From NCBI GenBank assembly GCA_903892045.1, contig CAITGX010000154.1, forward strand, positions 1-32,087: 32,087 nt of DNA, in the 5' to 3' direction. Shown piece after piece: positions 8,051 to 16,261 of this stretch (position 1 is its first letter; each line of letters opens with the position of its first letter). Below the pieces are notes generated by a model. The model worked only from the letters and a program-made list of their open reading frames with translations, was not told the origin of the DNA and searched no databases. This stretch comes from an uncultured Planctomycetota bacterium (lineage in GTDB: Bacteria > Planctomycetota > UBA1135 > GCA-002686595). The translations under genes and the position numbers were made by a program.

Positions 8051-9610
8051 TTGTCCGTCACCCTCGGCCCCATCGCCCTCGCCGCCGTCTGCCTGACATC
8101 CACGTCGTGCGCACCCATGGAGCGTGCGCTGTTCGAGGAGGCCGAACCCTCCCTGCGCGCGGCGGGACCGACGGCCAGCGCGCCCCGCGCACCGGGCCGA
8201 GCCGCTCCCAAGGTTGCCGCCCGGCCCAAGTCGCCGGAGCGAGTGCCCACGGAACCGCCGAGGGAGCTGGCAGCGACCTCCGGAGAGAGCGCGGAGAGTT
8301 TCTTCGCGAGCGCAGCCAGAGCCGTCGAGGCATCTGCGAGCGATGCCGGAGTCCAGACGCTCGCGAGCGCAGCTGCGCCCCCGGCCGCGGTCGTGGCGGA
8401 GCGGCCCGCGGAACACGCGCAGACCGACGCTGCACTCGAGAGCCAGGCGCTGGGCGCGACGGAGCTGGTGGAGCTGCCGCTGGAGCGACGCGAGGGAGAG
8501 CTCGACTCCCCCAGCGACGCGGACACGAGCTTGCGCGCGCGGCTCGAAGAGCAGGGCATCGCGTTCACCGCGAGCCTGTGGCTCGACGCCCATCGCGTGG
8601 AGCGCGGCGGACTCGAACGCGGCAGCGTGATGAACTCCTACCTCGACCTGAGCGCGACCTTCGACCTCGGCGCGCTCGCGGGCATCGACAACGCGCTCGT
8701 GTTCGCCAACGCGTACGCGACGAACGGCCGCAACGTGTCGGACCTCGCCGGCGACTGGCAGGTGCTCTCGAACACCGCCAACGATCGCCACATCGAGCAG
8801 CTCGCGCAGCTCTTCTACGAGCAGACGTTCGCGGACGGCGCGTGGCGGCTCAAGCTCGGCAAGGCGGACGTCAACGTCGACTTCGCGGCGGCAAGCCACG
8901 CGGGCGAGTTCGTGCAGTCCTCCGCGGGCTTCAGCCCGACGATCTTCGCGCTGCCGACGTATCCCGAGCCGTCGACGGGCGGCGCACTGTTCTGGCAGGC
9001 GAGCGAGGCGCTCTCGCTCGGCGTCGGCGTGTTCGACGGCGCCGCGAACGCGGGCTTCCACACGGGCAGTCGCGGCCCGAGCACGCTGTTCGGCACGCCG
9101 TCGGACCTGTTCGCGATCGGCGAAGGCAACGTGAGTTGGGGCGTCGGCGAGGAAGGTCTCGCGGGTCGTCTGGCACTCGGCACGTGGCACCACGACGGCG
9201 ACTTCGCGCGTTTCGACGGCGGGAGCGAGGCGGGCACCGGCGGCAACTACGCGATCCTCGAGCAGGAGCTCGCGCGGGTCGATGGCGCGAGCATCGCGAG
9301 CTTCACCCAGTGGGGCGAGGCCGACGACGCCGTCGCCGAAGTCGAGCAGCATCTGGCCGCCGGCGTCGTCGCCACAGGTTGCTTCGAGCGTCCCGATGAC
9401 GCCTTCGGCGTGTACTGGTCGCGCGTGCGCTTCTCCGAGGCGCTCGGCACGAGCGCGTCGAGCGAGACCGCGTGCGAGTGCTTCTATCGCTGGCAGGTGC
9501 GGCCATGGCTCGCGCTCAAGCCCGACGTGCAGTGGATCGCGAACCCGGGCGGTGACGCCACGCTCGACGACGCGCTCGTCCTGACGCTGCGGCTGCACGC
9601 CGACTTCTGA
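8051..9610 (+). CDS. OprB-like outer-membrane porin, 519 aa
   Basis: Predicted beta-barrel for carbohydrate or small-solute uptake across an outer membrane. TTG is the start: GGAGAG lies about 8 nt upstream, and the first 21 residues are a signal sequence ending in STSC, a weak lipobox. Residues 20-160 are an Ala/Glu/Arg-rich linker. From about 170 the barrel shows FTASLWLDAHRVERGG, then YEQTFADGAWRLKLGKADVN and FAAASHAGEFVQSSAGFSP, the order seen in carbohydrate-selective porins (OprB family, PF04966). The protein ends LRLHADF, with the terminal Phe typical of barrel proteins. The long low-complexity N-terminal linker is unusual for OprB. A related selective porin is possible. Confidence 0.82.
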   Translation: MSVTLGPIALAAVCLTSTSCAPMERALFEEAEPSLRAAGPTASAPRAPGRAAPKVAARPKSPERVPTEPPRELAATSGESAESFFASAARAVEASASDAGVQTLASAAAPPAAVVAERPAEHAQTDAALESQALGATELVELPLERREGELDSPSDADTSLRARLEEQGIAFTASLWLDAHRVERGGLERGSVMNSYLDLSATFDLGALAGIDNALVFANAYATNGRNVSDLAGDWQVLSNTANDRHIEQLAQLFYEQTFADGAWRLKLGKADVNVDFAAASHAGEFVQSSAGFSPTIFALPTYPEPSTGGALFWQASEALSLGVGVFDGAANAGFHTGSRGPSTLFGTPSDLFAIGEGNVSWGVGEEGLAGRLALGTWHHDGDFARFDGGSEAGTGGNYAILEQELARVDGASIASFTQWGEADDAVAEVEQHLAAGVVATGCFERPDDAFGVYWSRVRFSEALGTSASSETACECFYRWQVRPWLALKPDVQWIANPGGDATLDDALVLTLRLHADF

Positions 9611-9707
9611 GCGACTGCGGCGGGCAAGAAAGTCCCGCGGCCGGCGATGGAGGGACTCGCAACCTCGGGCGCCGCGCTGGATTCCCCCCAGACTCAGGGG
9701 CGGAGGC

Positions 9708-9713
9708 TAAGCT
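9708..9713 (+). promoter_or_regulatory. -10-like element (TAAGCT) 6 nt before ATG of 365-aa gene
   Basis: TAAGCT, then CGAAGC, then the ATG at 9720. No Shine-Dalgarno is present, so the transcript is probably leaderless. No convincing -35 is seen. Confidence 0.5.
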
Positions 9714-9719
9714 CGAAGC

Positions 9720-10817
9720 ATGCGCTCGCACTCGCATCGCTCCCTCTCGCGCCCGCTCCTCGCCTGCTCGCTCGGACTCATGCTCGCGTCACACGCCGCG
9801 GCCCAGTCCTGCGGCAGCACGTTCGAGACCGACTTCCAGTCAGGCTTCGTCGGCGGCTGGGCGTGGGGCGGACCGAATCAGACGATCGAGAGCGGAGCCG
9901 CGCCGCGCGGCTCGTACCTGCGCACCGAAGGCATCGACACCTTCGCGCCGCAGCTGCGCACGTCGGGCGGCTCGGTCTTCACGGGCAACTACCGCGCGCA
10001 GGGCGTCACTGCGCTGAGCTGCGAGCTGCAGACCTTCGCGATCGACTTCCCGAGCTCGTGCCAGCGCCCGCTCGCGTTGATGCTCACGAACAACAACGGC
10101 ACGCCGTCCAACTTCTTCGACGACACCTACGTCTACACGCTGCTGCCCGGCACGATCCCCTGCGTCGATGGCCTGTGGCACGGCTACAGCGCGTCCGTGC
10201 CGAGCCAGTCCACGACGCTTCCGCCGGGCTGGAACGTCGATCCCAACGCGACCGCCGCTCCCGCGCAGGTCTGGAATCGCGTCATCACCGACGTGACGCA
10301 GGCGTCGTGGTTCTTCGGCGACCCGACCATGTTCTTCATCTTCCAGATGTGGACCGTGGGCGCCGACAACCTGCGCGTCGCGTTCGATGGCGGCGCCACG
10401 AGCTACTGCGTCTCGCAGCGCAACTCCGCGGGCTGCCAGCCCGAGATCTGGGCCAGCGGCACGCCGAGCGCCTCGTCGCCGCAGCCGTTCGAGCTCCTGT
10501 GCCGCGGCGTGGTGAGCCAGAAGTCCGGCCTGTTGTTCTACGGACTCGCGCCGCAGCCTGCGCCATTTGCCGCGGGCTGGCTGTGCGTCGCGCCTCCGCT
10601 GCGACGGACGGCGCTGCAGTTCTCGGGCGGCTCGACGAGTGGCAGCGACTGCAGCGGCAACTTCTCGTTCGATCTCAACGCCTGGCTGCGCTCGGGCGCG
10701 GACCCGGCGCTGCAGCCGGGCGTCGCGCTGTTCGCCCAGTACTGGAGCCGCGACCCCGCCGCGAGCTCGGGCAACGTGAACTTCTCGAACGCGCTCGCGT
10801 TGCGAGTCTGTCCCTGA
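9720..10817 (+). CDS. Secreted protein with planctomycete-type C-terminal domain, 365 aa
   Basis: The function is unknown. The signal peptide MRSHSHRSLSRPLLACSLGL... ends at ASHAAA-Q. Residues 30-220 look like a beta-sandwich, perhaps lectin- or carbohydrate-binding-like: an opening CGSTFETDFQSGFVGGWAW, then a central LRTSGGSVFTGNYRAQG. From about residue 228 (SYCVSQRNSAGCQPEIWASG) to the end lies the same domain as at the C-terminus of the 1203-aa protease: QKSGLLF(Y/F)G, APF..G.LC(V/I), RT..Q.S.G...G..C.G..SF and a final W.RDPA...SNAL...C. The even number of Cys suggests disulfides. It probably acts outside the cytoplasm, on the surface or secreted. Confidence 0.85.
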   Translation: MRSHSHRSLSRPLLACSLGLMLASHAAAQSCGSTFETDFQSGFVGGWAWGGPNQTIESGAAPRGSYLRTEGIDTFAPQLRTSGGSVFTGNYRAQGVTALSCELQTFAIDFPSSCQRPLALMLTNNNGTPSNFFDDTYVYTLLPGTIPCVDGLWHGYSASVPSQSTTLPPGWNVDPNATAAPAQVWNRVITDVTQASWFFGDPTMFFIFQMWTVGADNLRVAFDGGATSYCVSQRNSAGCQPEIWASGTPSASSPQPFELLCRGVVSQKSGLLFYGLAPQPAPFAAGWLCVAPPLRRTALQFSGGSTSGSDCSGNFSFDLNAWLRSGADPALQPGVALFAQYWSRDPAASSGNVNFSNALALRVCP

Positions 10818-10829
10818 TCCGGTGCGCGA

Positions 10830-11198
10830 CTAGCGGCCCGCGCGAACGCGCAGGCCAGCGACTTCGGAGAGCTCGGGGAGCTCGACGCGCGCACGGGAGC
10901 GAGTTTCGCGGTGGTAGCGCGCGTCGATCGAACCGGCGCGTGCCTTCGCCTCCCGCGTGAAGAGCACGCGACCGTCGGCGGCGAGACCTTCGACCGTGAC
11001 GAGGCGCTGGCCCGGCAGCGTGACGAAGGCCGTGCGAAGCTCGACCTCGAGCGTGGACTCATCCTCGAGCAGGCGCGCGTGGGCCGCGCGCAGCCCGTGC
11101 GAAGGCTCGATCTCGATCGCCGGACCGCGCACCGGCGCCGCGGCGCAGGCGGAGACGAGGGCGAGAGCGAAGAGAGACAGGACGAGACGAGGCTGCAA
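10830..11198 (-). CDS. Small putative lipoprotein, 122 aa
   Basis: The function is not recognised. The start is TTG, with GGAG about 9 nt upstream; no other start gives a signal. The N-terminus MQPRLVLSLFALALVSAC is a lipoprotein signal with Cys18 as the likely lipidated residue. The remaining ~100 residues are predicted beta-rich (LEVELRTAFVTLPGQRLVTV, then GRVLFTREA) and could be one small sandwich such as a YcfL-type fold; that comparison is a guess. Its 3' end faces the 365-aa gene across only 12 bp. Confidence 0.72.
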   Translation of the reverse strand: MQPRLVLSLFALALVSACAAAPVRGPAIEIEPSHGLRAAHARLLEDESTLEVELRTAFVTLPGQRLVTVEGLAADGRVLFTREAKARAGSIDARYHRETRSRARVELPELSEVAGLRVRAGR

Positions 11199-11349
11199 GG
11201 CGTGGGACTCCGCTGGAGAGAAGGTCGCTGCGGGTCGACGTTCGTCCCGCGCTGAACCCTAGCACGCTGTGCAGCGCCGAGACGTGCGAGCGCGCGAGCT
11301 CGCCGCGCATCGGCAGCAGGGTGGAACTTCTTTCCGCCGCGAGGCGCGC

Positions 11350-11649
11350 TCAGGCAGCTCGCGAGCCGCGCGCGCGCACCGGACAGTAGGCCGTCAGCAC
11401 GATCGCGTCCTCGATGCCGGCCTCGGTCCAGATCACCTTGAGCCAGATGCGCCGCGCGCCCGCGATCACGCTGGCAAGGGACCAGCGCGCGCCGGCCTCC
11501 GCGTGACCCGTCTGGAAGGGCTTGCGGAGCACCTCGAAGATCGCCGCGCGCGAGATGCCGCGCTCCTCCAGCCGCTCGAGAGCGTGGCCGGTCCAGTAGA
11601 CCGTGAGATCGTCGGGCAGGGCGAGCGGCGTCGATTCGGGCTGCAGCAT
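11350..11649 (-). CDS. DUF4258-like small protein, 99 aa
   Basis: The sequence YWTGHALERLEERGISRAAI followed by FEVLRKP, and later IWLKVIWTEAGIEDAIVLTAYC, fits the DUF4258 pattern (an early H-x-x-x-R-x-x-x-R-G-I helix, then a closing beta sheet). Members are small cytoplasmic proteins of unclear role; some resemble mRNA-interferase folds. No partner antitoxin is adjacent. CGGAG lies about 8 nt before the ATG. It is transcribed away from the antiporter gene. Confidence 0.75.
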   Translation of the reverse strand: MLQPESTPLALPDDLTVYWTGHALERLEERGISRAAIFEVLRKPFQTGHAEAGARWSLASVIAGARRIWLKVIWTEAGIEDAIVLTAYCPVRARGSRAA

Positions 11650-11978
11650 GGGGGGGGCTCCGAGAGAGAGTGCGGCGAGTCGGTCAGGGTCCTCGAGTCA
11701 GGATTTCAGGGCAGGACGGCGCCCCGCGCGCGGGGCGAAACTGTCATGTCCGGGAATGGGATCGCAGCGGCGCGCTTTCCAGTCGTTCGAGACGATTTTC
11801 GCTCCCATGCCGGGCCCTACGCGGACCGCGGGCCGGCATTCATGCCCCGCGGACGGGTCCGGTGGCGCGGCGACGCTCCCGGCTGGCCCATCCCCGGAAC
11901 AGGCGGGGCCAGCCTTGTTCGAGCTGCGTAGGAGACGGGCGGGGGCGGTCGATAAGCTCCCACCACGCTGTCCTCGCC
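11650..11978. promoter_or_regulatory. Divergent 329-bp spacer with several inverted repeats upstream of the antiporter
   Basis: The spacer contains a perfect 18-bp palindrome CGCCCCGCGCGCGGGGCG at 11720-11737; a 7-bp inverted repeat CCGCGGG/CCCGCGG at 11826-11832 and 11846-11852; and a 9-bp one GGCTGGCCC/GGGCCAGCC at 11881-11889 and 11906-11914, the last followed by TTGTTC. A -10-like TAAGCT sits at 11953-11958, 20 nt before the antiporter ATG. A transcript from further upstream would be highly structured. No known riboswitch class was recognised. Confidence 0.45.
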
Positions 11979-13253
11979 ATGTCGACCTTCGAGCTCGCCG
12001 TCCAGTTCCTCTTCCAGCTCGGGGCGATCCTGATCGTCTGCCGGCTCGTGGGGCTGGTCGCGGAGCGGCTCGGGCAGCCACCGGTCGTGTCCGAGATGAT
12101 CGCCGGCGTGTGCCTCGGGCCTTCGCTGCTCGGCGCGCTCTCGCCCGAGGCGAGCGCGTTCCTGTTCCCGAAGGAGAGCATGAAGGTGCTCTTCCCGGTC
12201 GCGCAGGTCGGGCTCGCGCTCTACATGTTCATCATCGGGCTCGAGTTCCGCGGTGACATCGTGCGCAAGCGCGTCGGCACCTCGGTGAGCGTCTCGCTCG
12301 CCGGCATGGCGGTGCCCTTTGCGCTCGGTGCGCTCGTGGGCTGGCTCCTGTACGAGAAGACCGAGCTCTTCCCGCAGTCCATCTCTCCCACCGCGGCGAT
12401 GCTCTTCATGGGCGCGTCGATGTGCATCACGGCCTTCCCGATGCTCGCGCGCATCATCCAGCACAAGGGCCTGACGGGCACGACCATGGGCACGGTCGTG
12501 ATCGGCGCGGGAGCGATCGACGACGCGGCGGCGTGGTGCATGCTGGCCGTCGTGCTCGCGAGCTTCACCGGCGACTTCACCGACGCGGCCTTCTCCATCG
12601 GCGGCGGCTTCGGCTACGCGGTGCTCGTGATGGGCGTCGTGCGGCCGCTGCTGCGGCGCTGGGCGCGCGGAGTCGATGAGCGCGGCAAGCTCTCCGATCG
12701 CGAGTACGCGATGCTGCTGGCGCTGATGTGCCTCGGGTCGTGGTGGACCGAGCGCATCCACCTGCATGCGGTCTTCGGCGCGTTCGTGATGGGCGCCGCG
12801 ATGCCGCGCGGAGTGGTGGCGAAGTCGATCGTGGCGCGCACGCAGCCGCTCGCGGTCGCCCTGTTCCTGCCGCTCTTCTTCACGTATTCGGGCCTCAACA
12901 CGCGCCTCGGGCTGCTCGATGCGAGCGGGCTGTGGCTGATCGCGCTCGGCGTGCTCGCAGCCGCGATCGTCGGCAAGGGCGTGGCCTGCTGGGGTGCGGC
13001 GCGCATCTCGGGAATCTCGAATCGCGAGGCCGTCGGCATCGGCGTGCTGATGAACGCGCGCGGGATGATGGAGCTCATCATCATCAACATCGGCCTCGAG
13101 CGCGGCGTGATCTCGCCCGAGATCTTCGCGATGCTCGCGATCATGGCGATCGTGACCACGCTGATGACGAGCCCGATCTTCGAGCTCGTGCTGGGCGGCG
13201 GACGGACCCTCGACGGGGCGACGCCGGACAACCAGCCGCAGCCCGAGCACTGA
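11979..13253 (+). CDS. CPA2/KefB-type cation:proton antiporter, 424 aa
   Basis: An inner-membrane exchanger of Na+ or K+ for H+, serving pH and ion balance. The ATG at 11979 gives MSTFELAVQFLFQLGAILIV, and upstream in-frame sequence is not protein-like. About 12-13 hydrophobic segments cover residues 5-405. Family hallmarks are AERLGQPPVVSEMIAGVCLG near the N-terminus, ALYMFIIGLEF, and the core GAGAIDDAAAWCMLA with paired acidic residues in the transport site. It ends 20 residues after the last helix with no TrkA-N/RCK domain, so regulation by nucleotide is not expected within this polypeptide. No ancillary subunit is adjacent. Confidence 0.93.
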   Translation: MSTFELAVQFLFQLGAILIVCRLVGLVAERLGQPPVVSEMIAGVCLGPSLLGALSPEASAFLFPKESMKVLFPVAQVGLALYMFIIGLEFRGDIVRKRVGTSVSVSLAGMAVPFALGALVGWLLYEKTELFPQSISPTAAMLFMGASMCITAFPMLARIIQHKGLTGTTMGTVVIGAGAIDDAAAWCMLAVVLASFTGDFTDAAFSIGGGFGYAVLVMGVVRPLLRRWARGVDERGKLSDREYAMLLALMCLGSWWTERIHLHAVFGAFVMGAAMPRGVVAKSIVARTQPLAVALFLPLFFTYSGLNTRLGLLDASGLWLIALGVLAAAIVGKGVACWGAARISGISNREAVGIGVLMNARGMMELIIINIGLERGVISPEIFAMLAIMAIVTTLMTSPIFELVLGGGRTLDGATPDNQPQPEH

Positions 13254-13301
13254 GAGCGCGGGAAGTACCGGCTCCTTGCAGTCGGTGCCCGCGCCCGACG
13301 C

Positions 13302-13307
13302 TAGTCT
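13302..13307 (+). promoter_or_regulatory. -10-like element (TAGTCT) 7 nt before thioredoxin-protein ATG
   Basis: TAGTCT, then CTCGGGC, then the ATG at 13315, with no Shine-Dalgarno. A TTGCAG at 13276-13281 could be a -35, although the 20-bp spacing is long. Confidence 0.55.
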
Positions 13308-13314
13308 CTCGGGC

Positions 13315-14709
13315 ATGCTCCAGCTCCTGCCTGCCGTGTTGCTCGTCTCGGTCCAGTCCCCCACCGCGCAGGTCGCGGCCGAAGTGCTCGAGCTCGCCGC
13401 CGGCACCGAGCTCACCTACTCGGGCAAGGCGACCCACAAGGACGCGGTGTCGAGCATGACGCTGCCGGTCGAGCTGCGCGCGATCGTGCTCGGCCAGGGC
13501 GACAAGGGCACGCTCGAAGTCGCGCTGTTCCACACGCTCGCCGAAGGCAGCGGCTTCGTCGGCGGCAAGGTCCGCACGGTTCCGGCTTCCACGACCTTCT
13601 CGATCCTCGAGCTCGGTCCCGACTGGACGCGCGCTCCGCTCGGCAACGGCATGATGCCCGGCATGCCGATGGGCGCGCCGGCCCTGATGGCGCTCGGCGA
13701 CCTGCCGCTGCCGCCCGCGGCCGTGAGCATCGTGCCCGGCAACGCGAGCCTGACGTCACGTGTCGTGCTCCCGACGCAGTTCGAGTTCAAGGCCACGCAG
13801 GAGTGGTCCTGCTCCGCAGAGAGCGGCGCACTGCAACTCTCGGCCAAGGCGAACGGCCTGCCCGCTGCCCACGCGATGGTCGAGTCGATGAAGCTGCTCG
13901 AGCACACGCAGGTACTGCGCGTCGACACGACGAAGCGCGCGGTCGCGTCGAGCAAGACGAGCTGGAAGGTCGAGTTCTCCGCGGATCCGCTGCGCGTGGG
14001 CGAGTTCGGCAGCGAGCTCGAGCTGCGCTCGATCCGCCAGATCGGAGACGAGGCCGTGAAGCGGCTGCGCGCGGACTTTGCGGAGTTCACGACGCTGCAG
14101 CGCAAGTCGTGGCGCGCGGAAGACCTCGATGCGATGGAGCGCGAGGCGCAGGCGCTCGCGGATCGCTACGAAGATTCCGGCTCCTACCTCGCCGCCGAGG
14201 CGCGCGCGCTCGTGGCGAACGTCGTGCGCCGGCGCGAGATGGTCGAGAAGGAGCGCCTCGAGCGCGAGTTCGCGGAGAAGCTCGTCGGCAAGGACGCGAT
14301 CGAGATCCTCGGCGACGTCATCGGCAAGGACCTGCAGGGCAACGACGTCAAGCTCTCGGCGCTGCGCGGCAAGGTCGTCGTGCTGAACTTCTACGCGTCG
14401 TGGTGCGGCCCCTGCAACGTCGAGATCCCGCACTTGAAGGACCTCTACGCGGCCCACGGCGCGGATCTCGCGGTGATCGGCCTCAACAAGGAGGCCGAGC
14501 GCGAGCGCGAGATCGAGCACGCTCGGCGTCAGGGCCTGCCGTGGCCCGTGGTGCTCGGCTCGGATAAGGTCAATGCGGCGCTGTACGTCGGCGCCTTCCC
14601 GACGAACTGCTACATCGGCCGCGACGGAAAGATCCTGCTGCGCGAGGTCGGCTTCGACGGCAAGGAACGCCTCAAGGCCACGATCGAGAGCTTTCTCGCG
14701 GCGAAGTGA
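13315..14709 (+). CDS. Exported TlpA-like thioredoxin with large N-terminal region, 464 aa
   Basis: A likely periplasmic thiol-disulfide protein. The ATG at 13315 gives the signal sequence MLQLLPAVLLVSVQSPTAQ; a TTG further upstream gives a poorer one. Residues 25-250 are an unassigned beta-rich region, and 250-330 are helical and charged. The thioredoxin fold covers about 335-464, with NFYASWCGPCNVEIPHLKDL (Cys364 and Cys367) and the cis-Pro segment GAFPTNCYI. TlpA/ResA-like proteins usually reduce disulfides. Here the extra 300 residues suggest a substrate-binding partner domain. The sulfatase gene starts 3 bp after its stop, so the two are probably co-transcribed. Confidence 0.85.
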   Translation: MLQLLPAVLLVSVQSPTAQVAAEVLELAAGTELTYSGKATHKDAVSSMTLPVELRAIVLGQGDKGTLEVALFHTLAEGSGFVGGKVRTVPASTTFSILELGPDWTRAPLGNGMMPGMPMGAPALMALGDLPLPPAAVSIVPGNASLTSRVVLPTQFEFKATQEWSCSAESGALQLSAKANGLPAAHAMVESMKLLEHTQVLRVDTTKRAVASSKTSWKVEFSADPLRVGEFGSELELRSIRQIGDEAVKRLRADFAEFTTLQRKSWRAEDLDAMEREAQALADRYEDSGSYLAAEARALVANVVRRREMVEKERLEREFAEKLVGKDAIEILGDVIGKDLQGNDVKLSALRGKVVVLNFYASWCGPCNVEIPHLKDLYAAHGADLAVIGLNKEAEREREIEHARRQGLPWPVVLGSDKVNAALYVGAFPTNCYIGRDGKILLREVGFDGKERLKATIESFLAAK

Positions 14710-14712
14710 GCC

Positions 14713-16251
14713 ATGGAGCGCTGGACGCGAGCCTCGACGGCGGCGTGCGCGGCCCTCGCGTCGCTCGGCGGTTGCGCGACGTTCGCTCCGGCGCCGAAGC
14801 GTGCGCCCAACATCGTCCTGTTCCTCGTCGATGACCTCGGCTGGCAGGACCTCTCGCTTCCGCTCGCAGCCCAGCCGACCGAGTTCAACGCCCGCTACCG
14901 CACGCCGAACGTCGAGCGGCTCGCGCGCGAAGGACTCGTCTTCACTCAGGCCTATGCCGCCGCGCCCGTGTGCACGCCGACGCGCGCGGCGATCCACACC
15001 GGCATCGCGCCCGCGCGCTCGCACATCACGTACTGGACGCTGCGCAAGGACAGCGACACGTCCGCCCCGTGGCCGGGCCTCGCGCCTCCCGCGTGGGACG
15101 TGAACGGCGTGCAACCCGAGGACACGACGCTCGCGGAGCTCCTGCAGGCGCACGGCTATCGCACCATCCACGTCGGCAAGGCGCACTTCGGCGCGCTCGG
15201 CACGCCCGGCAGCGATCCGCGCACGCTCGGCTTCGACGTCAATGTCGGCGGTCATGGCGCAGGCGCGCCTGCGAGCTTCTACGGCACCGAGAACTTCGCT
15301 GCGGCCGCGCGCAACGGCGATCCGGTCTGGAACGTCCCCGGACTCGAGCGCTGGCACGGACAGGACATCTACCTCGACGAGGCGCTCGCCATCGAGGCCG
15401 TCGAGCAGGTCGATGCCGCCCTCGCGAGCGGTCAGCCGTTCTTCCTGAACTTCGCGCCGTACTCGGTGCACACGCCGATCCAGCCCAACCCGAGGTACGT
15501 CGCGAACTACGCGCACCTCGACCCGCGCGAAGCGGCCTACGCGAGCATGGTCGAGACCATGGACGCGGCGCTCGGTGCGGTGCTCGAGGAGCTCGACCGG
15601 CGGGGCATCGCCGATGAGACGCTGGTCGTGTTCACGTCGGACAACGGCGGCCTCTCCGCTCATTCACGCGGCGGCGAGCCGCACGTGCACAACGCTCCGC
15701 TGCGCAGTGGCAAGGGCTCGGCCTACGAGGGCGGCACGCGCGTGCCGCTCGTCGTGCGCGGTCCGGGCATCGCGGCGGCGCAGCGAACGTCGGAGCCCGT
15801 GATCAGCACGGACCTGTTCCCGACCCTGCTCGCCGCCGCGGGCCTGGAAGTCCCGCACGATGGAGTCGCACGGGACGGGCTCGATCTCGCGCCGATCCTC
15901 GACGGCGGATCGCTCGAGTCCGGGCGCGTGCTCGTCTGGCACCAGCCGCACTTCTGGGGCGCGCGCGGACCTGGAATCTGGCCCTACAGCGCCGTGCGTG
16001 TCGGCGACTGGAAGCTGATCTACTGGCATGCCCAGCACTATTTTGAGCTGTACGACCTCGCGCACGATGTGGGCGAGAGCCTGAACTTCGCGACCAGCGA
16101 TGGCGCACGCGTGAGGGAGCTCGCACGCATCCTCGCCGAGCAGCTGCGCTCGATGGGAGCGCAGATGTCGCTCGACGCGACGACCGGCGAGCCGATCCCG
16201 TGGCCTGACGCGGTCGACCCGCACCAGGCGTTCCGCTTCTTCGACTTCTAG
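14713..16251 (+). CDS. Lipoprotein sulfatase (type I, Cys-type), 512 aa
   Basis: Hydrolyses sulfate esters, probably of sulfated polysaccharides or similar compounds. Signal with lipobox: LASLGGC, lipidation at Cys21. Sulfatase fold: metal ligands Asp40-Asp41 (LFLVDDLGW); CTPTRAAIHTG with Cys87, the residue converted to formylglycine (CxPxR motif); GKAHFG; and SDNGGLS. The C-terminal subdomain includes WKLIYWHAQHYFELYDL. The length is normal for the family. A formylglycine-generating or radical-SAM maturase is not in the window. It follows the thioredoxin gene by 3 bp, and the ATG overlaps the sequence after the stop, which suggests translational coupling. Confidence 0.95.
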   Translation: MERWTRASTAACAALASLGGCATFAPAPKRAPNIVLFLVDDLGWQDLSLPLAAQPTEFNARYRTPNVERLAREGLVFTQAYAAAPVCTPTRAAIHTGIAPARSHITYWTLRKDSDTSAPWPGLAPPAWDVNGVQPEDTTLAELLQAHGYRTIHVGKAHFGALGTPGSDPRTLGFDVNVGGHGAGAPASFYGTENFAAAARNGDPVWNVPGLERWHGQDIYLDEALAIEAVEQVDAALASGQPFFLNFAPYSVHTPIQPNPRYVANYAHLDPREAAYASMVETMDAALGAVLEELDRRGIADETLVVFTSDNGGLSAHSRGGEPHVHNAPLRSGKGSAYEGGTRVPLVVRGPGIAAAQRTSEPVISTDLFPTLLAAAGLEVPHDGVARDGLDLAPILDGGSLESGRVLVWHQPHFWGARGPGIWPYSAVRVGDWKLIYWHAQHYFELYDLAHDVGESLNFATSDGARVRELARILAEQLRSMGAQMSLDATTGEPIPWPDAVDPHQAFRFFDF

Positions 16252-16261
16252 CGAGCCGACG

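Noticed and set aside
7853-9598. Open minus-strand frame of 581 codons opposite the porin gene
   Set aside because: The composition is Arg/Glu/Ala shadow; the plus strand encodes the OprB-like barrel with Shine-Dalgarno and signal.
11670-11978. 103-residue extension of the antiporter
   Set aside because: It is Arg/Gly-rich, non-hydrophobic and covers the inverted repeats; the conserved membrane protein starts at 11979.
13756-15663. Open minus-strand frame of 635 codons opposite the thioredoxin and sulfatase genes
   Set aside because: It spans two recognised genes on the other strand and has shadow-type composition.
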